This document shows positions 35,299-44,469 of a stretch of 64,000 bases of DNA, piece after piece. Origin of the DNA: Paenibacillus endophyticus (GTDB lineage: Bacteria; Bacillota; Bacilli; Paenibacillales; Paenibacillaceae); the NCBI RefSeq assembly GCF_014192395.1, contig NZ_JACHXW010000015.1, positions 1 to 64,000 on the forward strand, written 5' to 3'. Within the stretch, counting starts at the first letter, position 1. Each line of letters begins with the position of its first letter. The notes beneath the pieces were generated by a model, which worked only from the letters and a program-made list of their open reading frames with translations, had not been told where the DNA came from and ran no database searches. Made by a program: the position numbers and the translations under genes.

Positions 35299-36588
35299 AT
35301 GACAACTTCGTTTAAGCACCATCTATATGCAGAAACGCCGCCAATGGGCTGGAATAGCTGGGATTGCTACGGCGCAAGCGTACGGGAGGAAGAGGTTCGC
35401 GGGAATGCCGCCTACATGGCGGAGCATCTGAAAGCTTTTGGCTGGGATTATGTCGTAGTCGATATCCAGTGGTATGAGCCGGGAGCGAATTCCTCCCAAT
35501 ACCGTGCCTTTGTACCGCTTGAAATGGACGAGTATTCACGCTTGCTGCCTGCCGTTAATCGCTTCCCGTCTGCTGCTGAAGGCCGCGGCTTCAAGCCTCT
35601 TGCCGACTACGTCCATTCATTAGGCTTGAAATTCGGCATCCACATCATGAGGGGCATACCGCGCCAAGCGGTCCACGCGGACACGAAGCTGCTTGGCACA
35701 GATGTTACAGCACGCCAAATAGCGCACCAGAATTCAATCTGTCCTTGGAATACGGACATGTACGGCGTTGATGCATCCAAGGATGGCGCGCAGCAATATT
35801 ACAATTCCCTGTTCGACTTATATGCTTCATGGGGTGTTGATTTCGTCAAAGTCGACGACATTGCCGCTTCTCGGTTATACGGCATTCATTTGGAAGAAAT
35901 CAAACTCATCCATCGAGCGATCGAACAATCCGGAAGACCGATGGTCCTCAGCCTCTCGCCTGGACCCGCTCCTTTGGCGCATGCCGAGGCGCTCGCGGAG
36001 CATGCGAATATGTGGCGTATGACCGATGATTATTGGGATCTCTGGCATCTGCTGCACGAGATGTTCGAGCGCTGCGAGAAATGGGCGCCGCATGTCGGCG
36101 ACGGGGCTTGGCCGGATTGCGACATGCTCCCGCTCGGTCATCTTGGAATCCGTTCGGTCGACGGCGGCGGCAGTGACCGTTGGACTCGGTTCACACGGGA
36201 TGAGCAGGTAACGATGATGTCGCTTTGGGCGATCTTCCGCTCTCCGCTTATGTTCGGCGGTGAAATGCGCGACAACGATGAATGGACCTTGTCGCTTCTA
36301 ACGAACGAAGAGGTGCTCGCGCTGCATCGTGGCGGGAGAGGAGCACGACAGCTATACCGTGAGAATGAACGAATTGCTTGGACAGCCGAGGATGCAGAAG
36401 GCTCGAAATACGTTGCTCTGTTTAATGTCGGCGAACAGCCTGCCGCTGTTGCCGTTACGCTCAAGCAGCTCGGGCTCACTGCTGCTCCGAAAGTGCGCAG
36501 CCTTTGGTCACGAGAGGATTTGGGCATATGGGAAGAACTCTCATTCCAACTCCCGCCCCATGGCTCGCTGCTGCTCAAATTAACTTAG
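35299..36588 (+). CDS. Glycoside hydrolase family 27 (alpha-galactosidase type)
   Basis: A 429-residue enzyme without signal peptide, hence intracellular. The N terminus TPPMGWNSWDCYG and WDYVVVDIQWYEP are GH27 hallmarks. The nucleophile Asp is in VDFVKVDDI near residue 186 and the acid/base Asp in WRMTDDYWD near 240. A short C-terminal beta domain completes the normal length. Substrate is probably a galactoside, though GH27 also includes other specificities. A terminator follows. Confidence 0.9.
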   Translation: MTTSFKHHLYAETPPMGWNSWDCYGASVREEEVRGNAAYMAEHLKAFGWDYVVVDIQWYEPGANSSQYRAFVPLEMDEYSRLLPAVNRFPSAAEGRGFKPLADYVHSLGLKFGIHIMRGIPRQAVHADTKLLGTDVTARQIAHQNSICPWNTDMYGVDASKDGAQQYYNSLFDLYASWGVDFVKVDDIAASRLYGIHLEEIKLIHRAIEQSGRPMVLSLSPGPAPLAHAEALAEHANMWRMTDDYWDLWHLLHEMFERCEKWAPHVGDGAWPDCDMLPLGHLGIRSVDGGGSDRWTRFTRDEQVTMMSLWAIFRSPLMFGGEMRDNDEWTLSLLTNEEVLALHRGGRGARQLYRENERIAWTAEDAEGSKYVALFNVGEQPAAVAVTLKQLGLTAAPKVRSLWSREDLGIWEELSFQLPPHGSLLLKLT

Positions 36589-36716
36589 CAAATCGTACAA
36601 GAAGAAACGGCTTCGCCGTCCTCTGCAAGGGGAAGGTATCCGTTTCTCGTAGAAATAGAAGAGTACTTTATCGCATGAAACAAATAAAGTCTGATATTTT
36701 AGAAAAGCATGAGCAG

Positions 36717-36756
36717 AAACCAGCTAACCGTTTAATTGCGCGGTTAGCTGGTTTTT
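36717..36756 (+). terminator. Intrinsic terminator downstream of the GH27 gene
   Basis: AAACCAGCTAACCG pairs with CGGTTAGCTGGTTT around a short loop, ending in TTTTT. It lies about 130 bases past the glycosidase stop. Confidence 0.88.
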
Positions 36757-36877
36757 AGCATCCGCAGTCCGCTGCTGTTTTGGCTTAATCGTTCCATTAT
36801 GTTACAGTTAGAGTTCCTATGCGGCTAATCACGCATGGACAGCATCTCATTCCTGACATAGAGGAGGTCGTTTAATT

Positions 36878-38257
36878 ATGGCAAGCCAAACAGGAGCCAT
36901 CGTACAGCAATCCTTAAACGCACTAATGGGAGATCCCGCTTTTTTACCGAATTTGCAGGAGCAAGCCCGGGAACAAGCTTTTTTATCGCTCGCAGCTATT
37001 TTGTCGACGCCCAATAAAGTACATAAAGCTTTTTTGCGCATCACCGTTGATAATGGGAATGTCGTTCGCATTCCAGCTTACCGCATTCAGCATAATGATA
37101 CGCTAGGTCCCTACAAAGGCGGCATCCGGTTCCATGAATCCGTCAGCGAAGACGAGGTTACCAATCTTGCTGCGCTCATGACGCTTAAAAACGCGCTGCA
37201 TGAGGTTCCTTTCGGAGGAGGGAAAGGCGGGGTTGTCATCAATCCGCGTATCTACTCTGCCAAGGAGCTCTATCTCATCTGCAAAAAGTATGTCCAATAT
37301 TTCAGCGATGTCCTCGGACCCGACAAGGATATTCCCGCTCCCGATATGGGCACGGGCGAGCGTGAGATGGACTGGATGATGGCCGAATACAAGAGCATTC
37401 ATCCCGGCCAGCCTTATCTCGGCAGCTTTACGGGAAAAAGCGTCATCAACGGCGGCTCGCTTGGTCGCAGGGAAGCTACGGGGAAAGGCGTTTATTTCAC
37501 GTTCCGCTATATGCTGTACGACTTCCTCAAAGCCCAGAGCAGCTGGCTTGCAGGCAGTACGAATCCATTCGTCCAGACCGCGCTGGCCCTTGCCGACAAA
37601 CCGCTGTCCATTGCCGTGCAAGGCTTTGGCAACGTAGGCTCGGTTGCAGCGATGGAAGCCTACAAATGCGCTAATCTGCAGAACAAGGTTGTCGCAGTCA
37701 GCGACCGGAACGTAACGCTTTACAATCCGGATGGCTTATCCATACCGGCCTTGCTTGATTACGCCGTACAGCACCAAGGCGATCTTCCTGCAACGGAAGC
37801 CGCCCTAAGCGAGCTTGATCTGAAAGCGCAAATTCTCGGCCGCGAGGATGTTCTTTATTTGAATGTGGACGTACTCATTCTTGCTGCTCTTGAAGAACAG
37901 GTGCATCAAGGAAATGTGGACCAGGTAAAAGCCCGCATCATCGTCGAAGGGGCGAATGCTCCCGTTACGGGCGAAGCCGATGTGGCTTTGACCGCGAGAG
38001 GCACGATCATTATCCCAGATATATTGGCAAATGCCGGCGGTGTCATCGTCTCCTATTTCGAATGGCTGCAGGGACGGGAAACGCAGTTTTTCAGTGAAGA
38101 ACAGGTTTATCAGATGCTCTATGAGAAAATGAAAAAAACATTGAACGGCATTTTGCCGGCATTTTTCGGCGATCCGTTCCCGCTTCGCCAAAACTGCTAC
38201 AACCACGCCGTTATGAAGCTATCCACCGTTCTTTATCGCCAAGGCAAACTATACTAA
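36878..38257 (+). CDS. Glu/Leu/Phe/Val dehydrogenase (glutamate dehydrogenase)
   Basis: A 459-residue dehydrogenase. The glutamate-binding and catalytic region reads YKGGIRFHESVSEDE and PFGGGKGGV with the catalytic Lys near 116. DMGTGEREMDWMM follows, and the Rossmann fold has the NAD(P) motif GFGNVGS near 250. The C-terminal VEGANAPVTGEAD and PDILANAGGVIVSYFEW blocks are standard. It is longer than many Bacillota GudB/RocG proteins (about 425) because of an N-terminal helical part. Function: reversible oxidative deamination of glutamate. GAGGAGG precedes the ATG. Confidence 0.9.
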   Translation: MASQTGAIVQQSLNALMGDPAFLPNLQEQAREQAFLSLAAILSTPNKVHKAFLRITVDNGNVVRIPAYRIQHNDTLGPYKGGIRFHESVSEDEVTNLAALMTLKNALHEVPFGGGKGGVVINPRIYSAKELYLICKKYVQYFSDVLGPDKDIPAPDMGTGEREMDWMMAEYKSIHPGQPYLGSFTGKSVINGGSLGRREATGKGVYFTFRYMLYDFLKAQSSWLAGSTNPFVQTALALADKPLSIAVQGFGNVGSVAAMEAYKCANLQNKVVAVSDRNVTLYNPDGLSIPALLDYAVQHQGDLPATEAALSELDLKAQILGREDVLYLNVDVLILAALEEQVHQGNVDQVKARIIVEGANAPVTGEADVALTARGTIIIPDILANAGGVIVSYFEWLQGRETQFFSEEQVYQMLYEKMKKTLNGILPAFFGDPFPLRQNCYNHAVMKLSTVLYRQGKLY

Positions 38258-38264
38258 CCGATAG

Positions 38265-38312
38265 AAAAGGCCATCCGCATGCAGCGCTGCTGCTTGTGAA
38301 TGGCCTTTTTTT
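38265..38312 (+). terminator. Intrinsic terminator of the dehydrogenase gene
   Basis: AAAAGGCCAT pairs with ATGGCCTTTT and is followed by more T. It overlaps the stop codon of the convergent vWA lipoprotein gene. Confidence 0.88.
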
Positions 38313-39639
38313 ATTGCTGTACGTACCGATTAATAACCTCAACGAGCAAATCGTTCAACAGCTTAACCTCATATTCCCCTACGGCAGGCTCAAGATGGTC
38401 GCCTCCAATGCCGCTGTCGTCGGTTAGGAATAAATATGTCCCGCCCGTCGCCGCCGCCATAAAGCGCATCAAATACTCCGTATCGATGCTCACGCCGCTT
38501 GATGCTACAGGAATAATCCGTATGCCCTGCGCCGCGGCATCCTTCGTCAGCTTCTTTATTTCATCAATAACCTGCTCTTCGTCATGCGGCGGGGCATCAA
38601 GCACCAAAAATAACAGCCTTGTCCTCGCTTCCTCGCTCCACTTGTGCTCATGCACCGCATCGCGCAGCGCCTGATCAACCGCCTCAGGGAAATCGCCGCC
38701 TCCCTCTGCTTTCTGCTTGCTGAACTGGCTCGTCACTTCGTTGACATCCATTGTGAACGGATACGGCTTAACGACGTAATCATCATAACGATCCCGGTAA
38801 AAGTTAGCGCTGATTCTTATATCAAGCTGATTGGCATGCTCACGCGATACGCGGTTCACGACATCCTTTAGCTCCGCTTCCAAATAATTCAGTTCATCCT
38901 CCATCGAGCCTGTTGTATCCACGACAAACATGACATCCACCTGCTTGGATAACGCAGTCCCTTTTCCTACATCGACTTTAATGCTTCCTTGCTGCGGGAT
39001 ATCCAGCTTCTGCGTCGTTTTCGACTCTTGCCCAGACTGTACCTTCACCGTATACGAGCCGCTATTCGCCGTATCCCTGTCGAACAATGAGGCATAGACG
39101 AACGCTCTGCCTTCCGTATTCGTTCGCGCCTTCCATACCGATTGCCCGCCGGCGAGAAGGTCCACGCTTGCATCTGCAACTGCCTTTCCGCTTGCGGTAA
39201 CGATGACTTCAAGCCTGTGGAAATTCCAAAATTGCCAAAGCCTCATGCTGGAGTCGCCCTCCTGGCTGTTAAGCAGGTTGCCGAAGCGCTCCCATGCCGC
39301 CAGATCGTCCCATTCTCCTGCCGTTAATTGTCCTGCTTGCACCGATTTATCCGGATCGTTGTAGCTTCGCTTGCCGCCTTCTTTCTCTCTTGCAGGCTCC
39401 TCGCTTAACGAACGGTCCTCATTCTTGAAACTCATGTCCTTCGTTGGCGCCTCTTCGCTGCTCGCGTCTCCTGCGGAATTACTTTTTCCGGTGGAATCAC
39501 TTTTTCCGGCGGAATCATTGTTCCCCGCGGATGAGCATGCACTAAGCACGAGAAACATAGCAAGCATAAGTGCCGCGATCCAGTGGTTTCCTCTTTTATG
39601 GCGGGTTGATGCCCTGTTGAACGAATGACCCTCTTTCAT
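38311..39639 (-). CDS. von Willebrand factor A domain lipoprotein
   Basis: A 442-residue lipoprotein: basic N terminus, hydrophobic segment and lipobox LSAC near residues 32-35. A low-complexity Ser/Gly/Asp/Lys linker follows. Residues 120-225 are an Ig-like strand region (VTASGKAVADASVDLLAGG). From about residue 235 comes a vWA domain with MIDAS motif DTTGSMEDEL and the later Thr/Asp contacts (GGDFPEAVDQAL, LVLDAPPHDEEQV). The domain binds protein ligands through a metal ion at the cell surface. It stands alone. Confidence 0.88.
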   Translation of the reverse strand: MKEGHSFNRASTRHKRGNHWIAALMLAMFLVLSACSSAGNNDSAGKSDSTGKSNSAGDASSEEAPTKDMSFKNEDRSLSEEPAREKEGGKRSYNDPDKSVQAGQLTAGEWDDLAAWERFGNLLNSQEGDSSMRLWQFWNFHRLEVIVTASGKAVADASVDLLAGGQSVWKARTNTEGRAFVYASLFDRDTANSGSYTVKVQSGQESKTTQKLDIPQQGSIKVDVGKGTALSKQVDVMFVVDTTGSMEDELNYLEAELKDVVNRVSREHANQLDIRISANFYRDRYDDYVVKPYPFTMDVNEVTSQFSKQKAEGGGDFPEAVDQALRDAVHEHKWSEEARTRLLFLVLDAPPHDEEQVIDEIKKLTKDAAAQGIRIIPVASSGVSIDTEYLMRFMAAATGGTYLFLTDDSGIGGDHLEPAVGEYEVKLLNDLLVEVINRYVQQ

Positions 39640-39791
39640 TCTTTCAGCCCCTTATCTTTGTATTTCCTAATCTGACGAATAATGGATAAGGAAAGTTGCA
39701 TAATGAAGCCCATAACCTTACAATCGTTAACAGACATGCGCAAGCCCGAGAGGCTGCGGCATCAAGCTTGCATAGCAGGAGGAATAGGACT

Positions 39792-40094
39792 TTGGAAACC
39801 TTTGAATTACTGGCATTGGAAATGACTTATCAGCAGCAAACCATCCAGCTCTCCTTCACCTCGGCCGAGCTCGTTCGCGTAACGGAATACGGAGACCGTT
39901 TGTGGTATGTAGATATCAACGGCGTCGGAGACCGCGAGCTGCTCGCCCTGTTCGGGCGAAGCGAGGATATCGGCATCGCGCTTACCGCTGTCGCAAGCAC
40001 CGGCCAAACCTTCCGCGGACATGGCTATTTCCATCCCAATGAGCCGCATCAAGCGGCCGCCATTCGCGGAGACGGGGAGCTGCTTGAGCAGTAA
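39792..40094 (+). CDS. Hypothetical 100-aa protein (TTG start)
   Basis: A 100-residue soluble protein, beta-rich: YQQQTIQLSFTSAELVRVT, DRLWYVDINGVGD and TFRGHGYFHPNEPHQAAAIRGDG. No family recognised. Although the frame opens at an upstream ATG, the TTG at 39792 directly follows AGGAGGAATAGGACT, an ideal ribosome-binding site, and is preferred. A strong terminator follows eleven bases after the stop. Confidence 0.75.
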   Translation: METFELLALEMTYQQQTIQLSFTSAELVRVTEYGDRLWYVDINGVGDRELLALFGRSEDIGIALTAVASTGQTFRGHGYFHPNEPHQAAAIRGDGELLEQ

Positions 40095-40103
40095 TCGCGC
40101 GAC

Positions 40104-40148
40104 AAAAAAAAGCTCCGGGAATCTCATAAGAGAATTCCCGGAGCTTTT
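40104..40148. terminator. Bidirectional intrinsic terminator
   Basis: AAAAGCTCCGGGAAT pairs with ATTCCCGGAGCTTTT around an 11-base loop, with A/T tracts on both sides. It serves the 100-aa gene and the convergent aldolase gene. Confidence 0.9.
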
Positions 40149-40157
40149 CAACATTTA

Positions 40158-41120
40158 TTATTTGCCGTGAGCGATCTCAGGCGTAGTAAGGCGGTCGTAG
40201 AACTCCACGCCTTTGTCTTTGTCAGCCGAATCACGCAGCGCCATAGCGGAGCGAGGGTGCTCATCCAGAATACCTGTGATCATGTAAGGAATGATGTAGC
40301 CCCACTCTTCTTTCTCGCGAAGCGGCACCATGTACTTCTCGATCATGTCCAGAACAGGACGGATATTGTATTTCGTATTTTGAAGCTCGGCTACCAGCAG
40401 CTCCGTGTTGCAGTTGCCCGCAGCGCGGCCCATGCCGTAGACGGAAGCGTCAAGAAGCTCAACGCCCTTCTCCGCAGCAAGCAGCGTATTCGCGAATGCA
40501 AGCTGTAGATTGTTATGCGCATGAACGCCCAAGCGTTTGCTCGGCAGGTACTGGCGGAACTTCTCAACCAGGTAGCTCATATCGTTCGGCTTCAGGCTGC
40601 CGTAAGAATCTACCACGTAAACTACATCAACCACGCTATCGTTAATAAGCTCGAAAGCTTCGATCAGTTGGTTCTCCATGACGTTAGAGAGTGCCATAAT
40701 GTTGATCGTCGTTTCATAACCGCGGTCATGGAACACTTTAACAAGCTCAAGCGCCTTGTCAACGTCTTGGATGTAGCAAGCGACGCGGATCAAGTCAAGC
40801 AAGCTCTCGCTGCGCGGCAAAATGTCGTTCTCGTCGACACGGCCGATATCAACAAGCGCGGAAAGCTTAGTATTCCCTTTGTTCGGAATCACTTTTTTCA
40901 AAAAATCGTCGTTCAGGAACCGCCAAGGGCCGGCACTTTCAGCGCCTTTCAATAGCTTTGGCGAGTTTTTATAGCCGATTTCCATATAATCGACGCCGGC
41001 TTCGTTCAAGCTTTGGTACAAATGCTGAACGAACTCGACACTGAAATCCCAGTTATTCACGAGACCGCCATCGCGGATCGTGCAGTCAACAATTTTACAA
41101 TGGCTTGTTTTTGATTGCAT
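40158..41120 (-). CDS. DRE-TIM aldolase (HMGL-like) domain protein
   Basis: A 320-residue TIM-barrel protein. Strand 1 holds the D-x-x-I/R-D metal motif in KIVDCTIRDGGL, and the later barrel strands hold the metal-binding HxH (LGVHAHNN) and LLDASVYGMGRAAGN. It is closest to the catalytic domain of 4-hydroxy-2-oxovalerate aldolase-type enzymes and lacks the C-terminal extension of the isopropylmalate synthase group. Substrate unknown. Single gene; upstream AGGAGT ribosome site. Confidence 0.85.
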   Translation of the reverse strand: MQSKTSHCKIVDCTIRDGGLVNNWDFSVEFVQHLYQSLNEAGVDYMEIGYKNSPKLLKGAESAGPWRFLNDDFLKKVIPNKGNTKLSALVDIGRVDENDILPRSESLLDLIRVACYIQDVDKALELVKVFHDRGYETTINIMALSNVMENQLIEAFELINDSVVDVVYVVDSYGSLKPNDMSYLVEKFRQYLPSKRLGVHAHNNLQLAFANTLLAAEKGVELLDASVYGMGRAAGNCNTELLVAELQNTKYNIRPVLDMIEKYMVPLREKEEWGYIIPYMITGILDEHPRSAMALRDSADKDKGVEFYDRLTTPEIAHGK

Positions 41121-41213
41121 GCGTTGTTACTCCTTTAATTTGAACATGAGTTCATTTTTTCTCATCATACTTGAAAAGGAACCGGAACGCAAAATAATTT
41201 TGTCGTTTTCTGG

Positions 41214-42260
41214 CTATTTTAGAAGCATTTCCGCATGTTGCGGCAAGTCTTTACGGAAGTTTTTCACATCCGCTATTTCGGCTGCTTCCCCGTTTTTTTC
41301 CTCCATGACTAGATTGCCATGCTTCGCTAGAATTTCTACGAATGATTTCGTCAATCGGGCTGTAACCGACTCGGGCGCTGTTGCTATTGTCGCCTGGTAG
41401 CTGTTCTTTACTTCCTCCAGCAGCCGATACGTCTGTGCATCATGAACAGCTGAATTAGGCAATCCGTTCACATACATCATCAAGTACCCATTCACATATT
41501 TGTTCTGCACCTCTTCGCGTTCGGGAGAGTCCTTATGCTCCAAGATAAATGCTTCGGCAAGCAGAGCCCGGGACGCAAGCTCATCCCACGTAATATGGAG
41601 CCCGCCATCCTTGGCTGTCGCTTCATCCGATTCCAAGGCCATCAGCTCGACGTAGTCTCGAAGCGGAGTCGACAACAGCTGTCCAATCCCGCTCCAATAC
41701 CTATAATCAACGACTGGATAAATGGAGCCTTCTACCGATTCCAGCTTATATCCGCCGGCATATGCTTTCTGGACCAGCGTTTTTACCTTTTCGTCTGGGA
41801 TAGCTTCGGCTCCCGCTTTGGTTATCGGCCATGTCTCCGCTGTCAGTACCTCTTGCACATCCGGCTCAAAAAAAGCATCCTGTGCTTCAGTTAGATGTGC
41901 ATCATAATAATCAAAAAGGCCGCGAAGCATCGCATCCGCTGTTGTCTGTTCCGCTTTCGTCATATTATCGTCCAAATAGGCAACAAGCTCGGAGGCATCC
42001 GCAGCCTCCTTGAGCTGAAGCTTAAACGCCGTCAGCAGCGCATGCTGATCAACCTGCTCTTGCTGATCAACCTGCTCTTGCTGTTCTTGCTGTTCTTGCT
42101 GCTCATTGCGGACTTCATCCGTTTCCTGAATATCAGGCTTGACGTTACTCGATGATGGAGACAAGCTGCATCCTGTTAACGACAATAAAGTAACAATTAC
42201 GGCTCCAGCAAACCAAGTATAGCTTTTCCTGTGTTTATTATGACCATATCTTCGCAACAT
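41214..42260 (-). CDS. Putative lipoprotein with Gln/Glu repeat linker
   Basis: A 348-residue lipoprotein: KSYTWFAGAVIVTLLSLTGC gives a clear lipobox (LTGC near residue 31). A Gln/Glu/Val linker (QEQQEQ then QVDQQEQVDQ) follows, encoded by a short tandem DNA repeat around 42050-42105. The rest is a helical domain of about 280 residues without recognised family. A surface protein of unknown role. It lies between the aldolase and GTP cyclohydrolase genes with its own spacing. Confidence 0.75.
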   Translation of the reverse strand: MLRRYGHNKHRKSYTWFAGAVIVTLLSLTGCSLSPSSSNVKPDIQETDEVRNEQQEQQEQQEQVDQQEQVDQHALLTAFKLQLKEAADASELVAYLDDNMTKAEQTTADAMLRGLFDYYDAHLTEAQDAFFEPDVQEVLTAETWPITKAGAEAIPDEKVKTLVQKAYAGGYKLESVEGSIYPVVDYRYWSGIGQLLSTPLRDYVELMALESDEATAKDGGLHITWDELASRALLAEAFILEHKDSPEREEVQNKYVNGYLMMYVNGLPNSAVHDAQTYRLLEEVKNSYQATIATAPESVTARLTKSFVEILAKHGNLVMEEKNGEAAEIADVKNFRKDLPQHAEMLLK

Positions 42261-42335
42261 TCATCCATCCTCTCCTTGCTTGCGATTCATCGACCACTAT
42301 GTAATAGACGTTGCTGCGCCTCCAAATGTTTTCAC

Positions 42336-42381
42336 AAAAAAACCATACAATGGAGCCAGCGGCTGCCACAGTACGGTTTTT
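42336..42381 (-). terminator. Intrinsic terminator after GTP cyclohydrolase II
   Basis: AAAAACCGTAC pairs with GTATGGTTTTT (one mismatch) around a GGCAGCCGCTGGCTCC inner hairpin, ending in a long T run on the minus strand. It ends the dioxygenase-cyclohydrolase unit. Confidence 0.8.
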
Positions 42382-42385
42382 ATGA

Positions 42386-43132
42386 TTATTTCACCAAAGT
42401 CTGAGGCTCTTGGCCGAAGTGGCCGGATCTGCTCATTTTGGTATGCAGGTATTTCTCATTATAGACCGAAGAGTTGCCCCATAACGGAACCCTCCCCGCA
42501 ACGTTCAAGCCTGATTTGCGCAGTGCTTCCACCTTTCGAGGGTTGTTCGTAATGATCGATACCGGCAAGTCGCGAAGCAGCTTCAATACGGCAAGGGCGT
42601 CGCTGTAATCGCGAGCATCGTCTGCGAAGCCAAGCTCTGTATTCGCGTCAACCGTATCGAGCCCGTCCTCCTGCAGCAGGTAGGCAATTGCTTTGCTGAA
42701 CAAGCCGATTCCGCGGCCCTCATGGTTGGCTAGATAAAACAGCGCCCCAGTGCCATGCTCGGTAATCATCCGCATGGATTGCTTCAATTGAAAGCCGCAG
42801 TCGCATCTCGCGCTTCCGAATATATCGCCGGTGTGGCAAATGCTGTGCATCCGAATCAATGCATCCTCGCTATGATCAAAATCTCCGTATACGAGAACGC
42901 TTGATTGCTGCAGATCCGCGTAGGAGAAGCGATTCAAATCCTCTACAAGCTGCTCGGGAGACATTTCCTCGCCTGCTTCCTTGCGAAGCCAGCTGTACCA
43001 ATGAAACATCTTGGTTTCACCGTCGAGCTCGACGGGAAGCTTAACCGGCCCGATGACGTAGATATCGTCGTTGCCGGACTGCGTGCGCTTTAGTTTATCT
43101 TTAATGATTGCTGCAATATTGGGCTTTATCAT
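42386..43132 (-). CDS. ribA: GTP cyclohydrolase II
   Basis: A 248-residue monofunctional cyclohydrolase II. The zinc ligands lie in CHTGDIFGSARCDCG near residues 98-112. The GTP loop NHEGRGIGL, catalytic region DTVDANTELGFADDARDY and SIITNNPRKVEAL complete the set. It opens GTP to the first riboflavin (or deazapurine) intermediate. The DHBP synthase half found in B. subtilis RibBA is absent, and no other riboflavin gene is near. It follows the dioxygenase gene by 33 bases, so the pair is probably co-transcribed. Confidence 0.88.
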   Translation of the reverse strand: MIKPNIAAIIKDKLKRTQSGNDDIYVIGPVKLPVELDGETKMFHWYSWLRKEAGEEMSPEQLVEDLNRFSYADLQQSSVLVYGDFDHSEDALIRMHSICHTGDIFGSARCDCGFQLKQSMRMITEHGTGALFYLANHEGRGIGLFSKAIAYLLQEDGLDTVDANTELGFADDARDYSDALAVLKLLRDLPVSIITNNPRKVEALRKSGLNVAGRVPLWGNSSVYNEKYLHTKMSRSGHFGQEPQTLVK

Positions 43133-43164
43133 GTTCGTTCACCTTTTCTGATATAGATATGGAA

Positions 43165-43929
43165 TTAAAATTGCATGGACAAGTAGCTGAGCGTTCCGAA
43201 TTCATAGCTTCTATATATGACTTGCGGCGTTTCGCCGGGGCTGCCGCTACCAAGTGCAATATATAAAGGAACGAAGTGCTCAGCGCGAGGTACAGCCATT
43301 TTAGCATGAGGAGCCTTCTCTTCATACTGAAATAGACAATTTGTATCATGATTATTCATATTTTCTATTAACCAATCGTCGAATTCGACGGCCCAGCTCT
43401 CCGGCTCCTGCTGGCCCCACTTCACTGCCCGTAAATTATGAACGGTTACGCCGCTGCCAATAACCAGTATGTTAAGAGAGCTCAAGCTCCGCAGCGCTTC
43501 TCCGATTCGGTACTGATCAGCCGCCGGACGATCAGGGTTTACCGATACTTGCACGACCGGAACATCCGCCTTCGGAAACATATGCTTCAGCATCGTCCAA
43601 GATCCGTGGTCAAGTCCTCTTGACGTATCATATGCAACCGGAATATGTTGTTCGCTCAGCAAACGACCAACAAGCTCTGCCACTTTCGTAGAGCCCTTCG
43701 CCGGGTATTTGACCTGATACAGCTCATCGGGAAAACCATAGAAATCATAAATCGTCTCGTATTCGTCATTCTTGGAAGAAACTGTTACAGCCTCGGTCTC
43801 CCAATGAGCCGTAAAAATAACGATCGCGTCCGGTTTCAGGCTGGCTCCAATCTGCTGAAGAAATTGGCTATATGCATTCTGCTCCACTGCGAGCATTGGT
43901 GATCCATGGGCTAAAAACAATGGTTTCAC
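43165..43929 (-). CDS. DODA-type class III extradiol dioxygenase
   Basis: A 254-residue LigB-fold protein of the YgiD/4,5-DOPA-extradiol dioxygenase group. The opening KPLFLAHGSPMLAVEQNAY carries an active-site His. IFTAHWETEAVTVS gives a metal His and GLDHGSWTMLKHMFPKADVPVVQVSV the catalytic region; NILVIGSGVTVHNLR follows. It probably cleaves a catechol ring. The start is a GTG at 43929 behind GAGGAGG; an ATG six codons upstream has no site. It is divergent from an HxlR regulator gene. Confidence 0.87.
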   Translation of the reverse strand: MKPLFLAHGSPMLAVEQNAYSQFLQQIGASLKPDAIVIFTAHWETEAVTVSSKNDEYETIYDFYGFPDELYQVKYPAKGSTKVAELVGRLLSEQHIPVAYDTSRGLDHGSWTMLKHMFPKADVPVVQVSVNPDRPAADQYRIGEALRSLSSLNILVIGSGVTVHNLRAVKWGQQEPESWAVEFDDWLIENMNNHDTNCLFQYEEKAPHAKMAVPRAEHFVPLYIALGSGSPGETPQVIYRSYEFGTLSYLSMQF

Positions 43930-44077
43930 GGTATGGCCTCCTCGCAAACCACTTACTATTTGTAACTAATTATAATTTCATAACTAATGATAGTCAAGTA
44001 ATTAACATTATTCAGGTGTGCTTGTATAAATAAGATATCGAGGTTATACTGAAGAGAAGATAAAAGAGGTGATTCTC

Positions 44078-44398
44078 ATGGAACAATCTACCCTTTGCCC
44101 TCGGTTTCAGAGGGGAATGGACATTGTCAGCAAACGTTGGACCGGCCTAATTATATTCCAGCTGCTGTCCGGCCCTCAGCGCTTCTGCGCCGTTCAATCT
44201 GCGCTTCCGATCAGCGGCAGGCTGTTGTCAGAGCGGTTCAAGGATCTCGAAAACGAAGGTATTGTCGCTAGGCATGTTTATCCCGATATACCCGTTCGCA
44301 TAGAATATTCACTAACGGAGAAGGGCCGTGCCCTTGAGCCGATCATCCGTGAAATTCAAATATGGTCCCAGGATTGGATCGAAATAACCGAATCTTGA
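44078..44398 (+). CDS. HxlR-family transcriptional regulator
   Basis: A 106-residue winged-helix regulator: the Cys-containing LCPRFQRGMDIVSKRWTGLIIFQLL start and RFCAVQSALPISGRLLSERFKDLENEGIVAR recognition helix are typical. HxlR proteins often sense reactive carbonyls or oxidants through the N-terminal Cys. Divergent orientation suggests it controls the dioxygenase/ribA unit. The ATG at 44078 has AGAGGTG seven bases upstream. Confidence 0.9.
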   Translation: MEQSTLCPRFQRGMDIVSKRWTGLIIFQLLSGPQRFCAVQSALPISGRLLSERFKDLENEGIVARHVYPDIPVRIEYSLTEKGRALEPIIREIQIWSQDWIEITES

Positions 44399-44413
44399 AA
44401 GAGCTCTGCATGC

Positions 44414-44469
44414 AAAAGGAATATCACGAAAGCGGATCCGTTTACTCCGCTTCGCGATATTCCTTTTTT
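44414..44469. terminator. Bidirectional terminator between HxlR gene and kdp operon
   Basis: AAAGGAATATC pairs with GATATTCCTTT, with GCGGA/TCCGC-type pairs inside and A/T tracts both sides. It closes the HxlR gene on one strand and the whole kdp operon on the other. Confidence 0.88.
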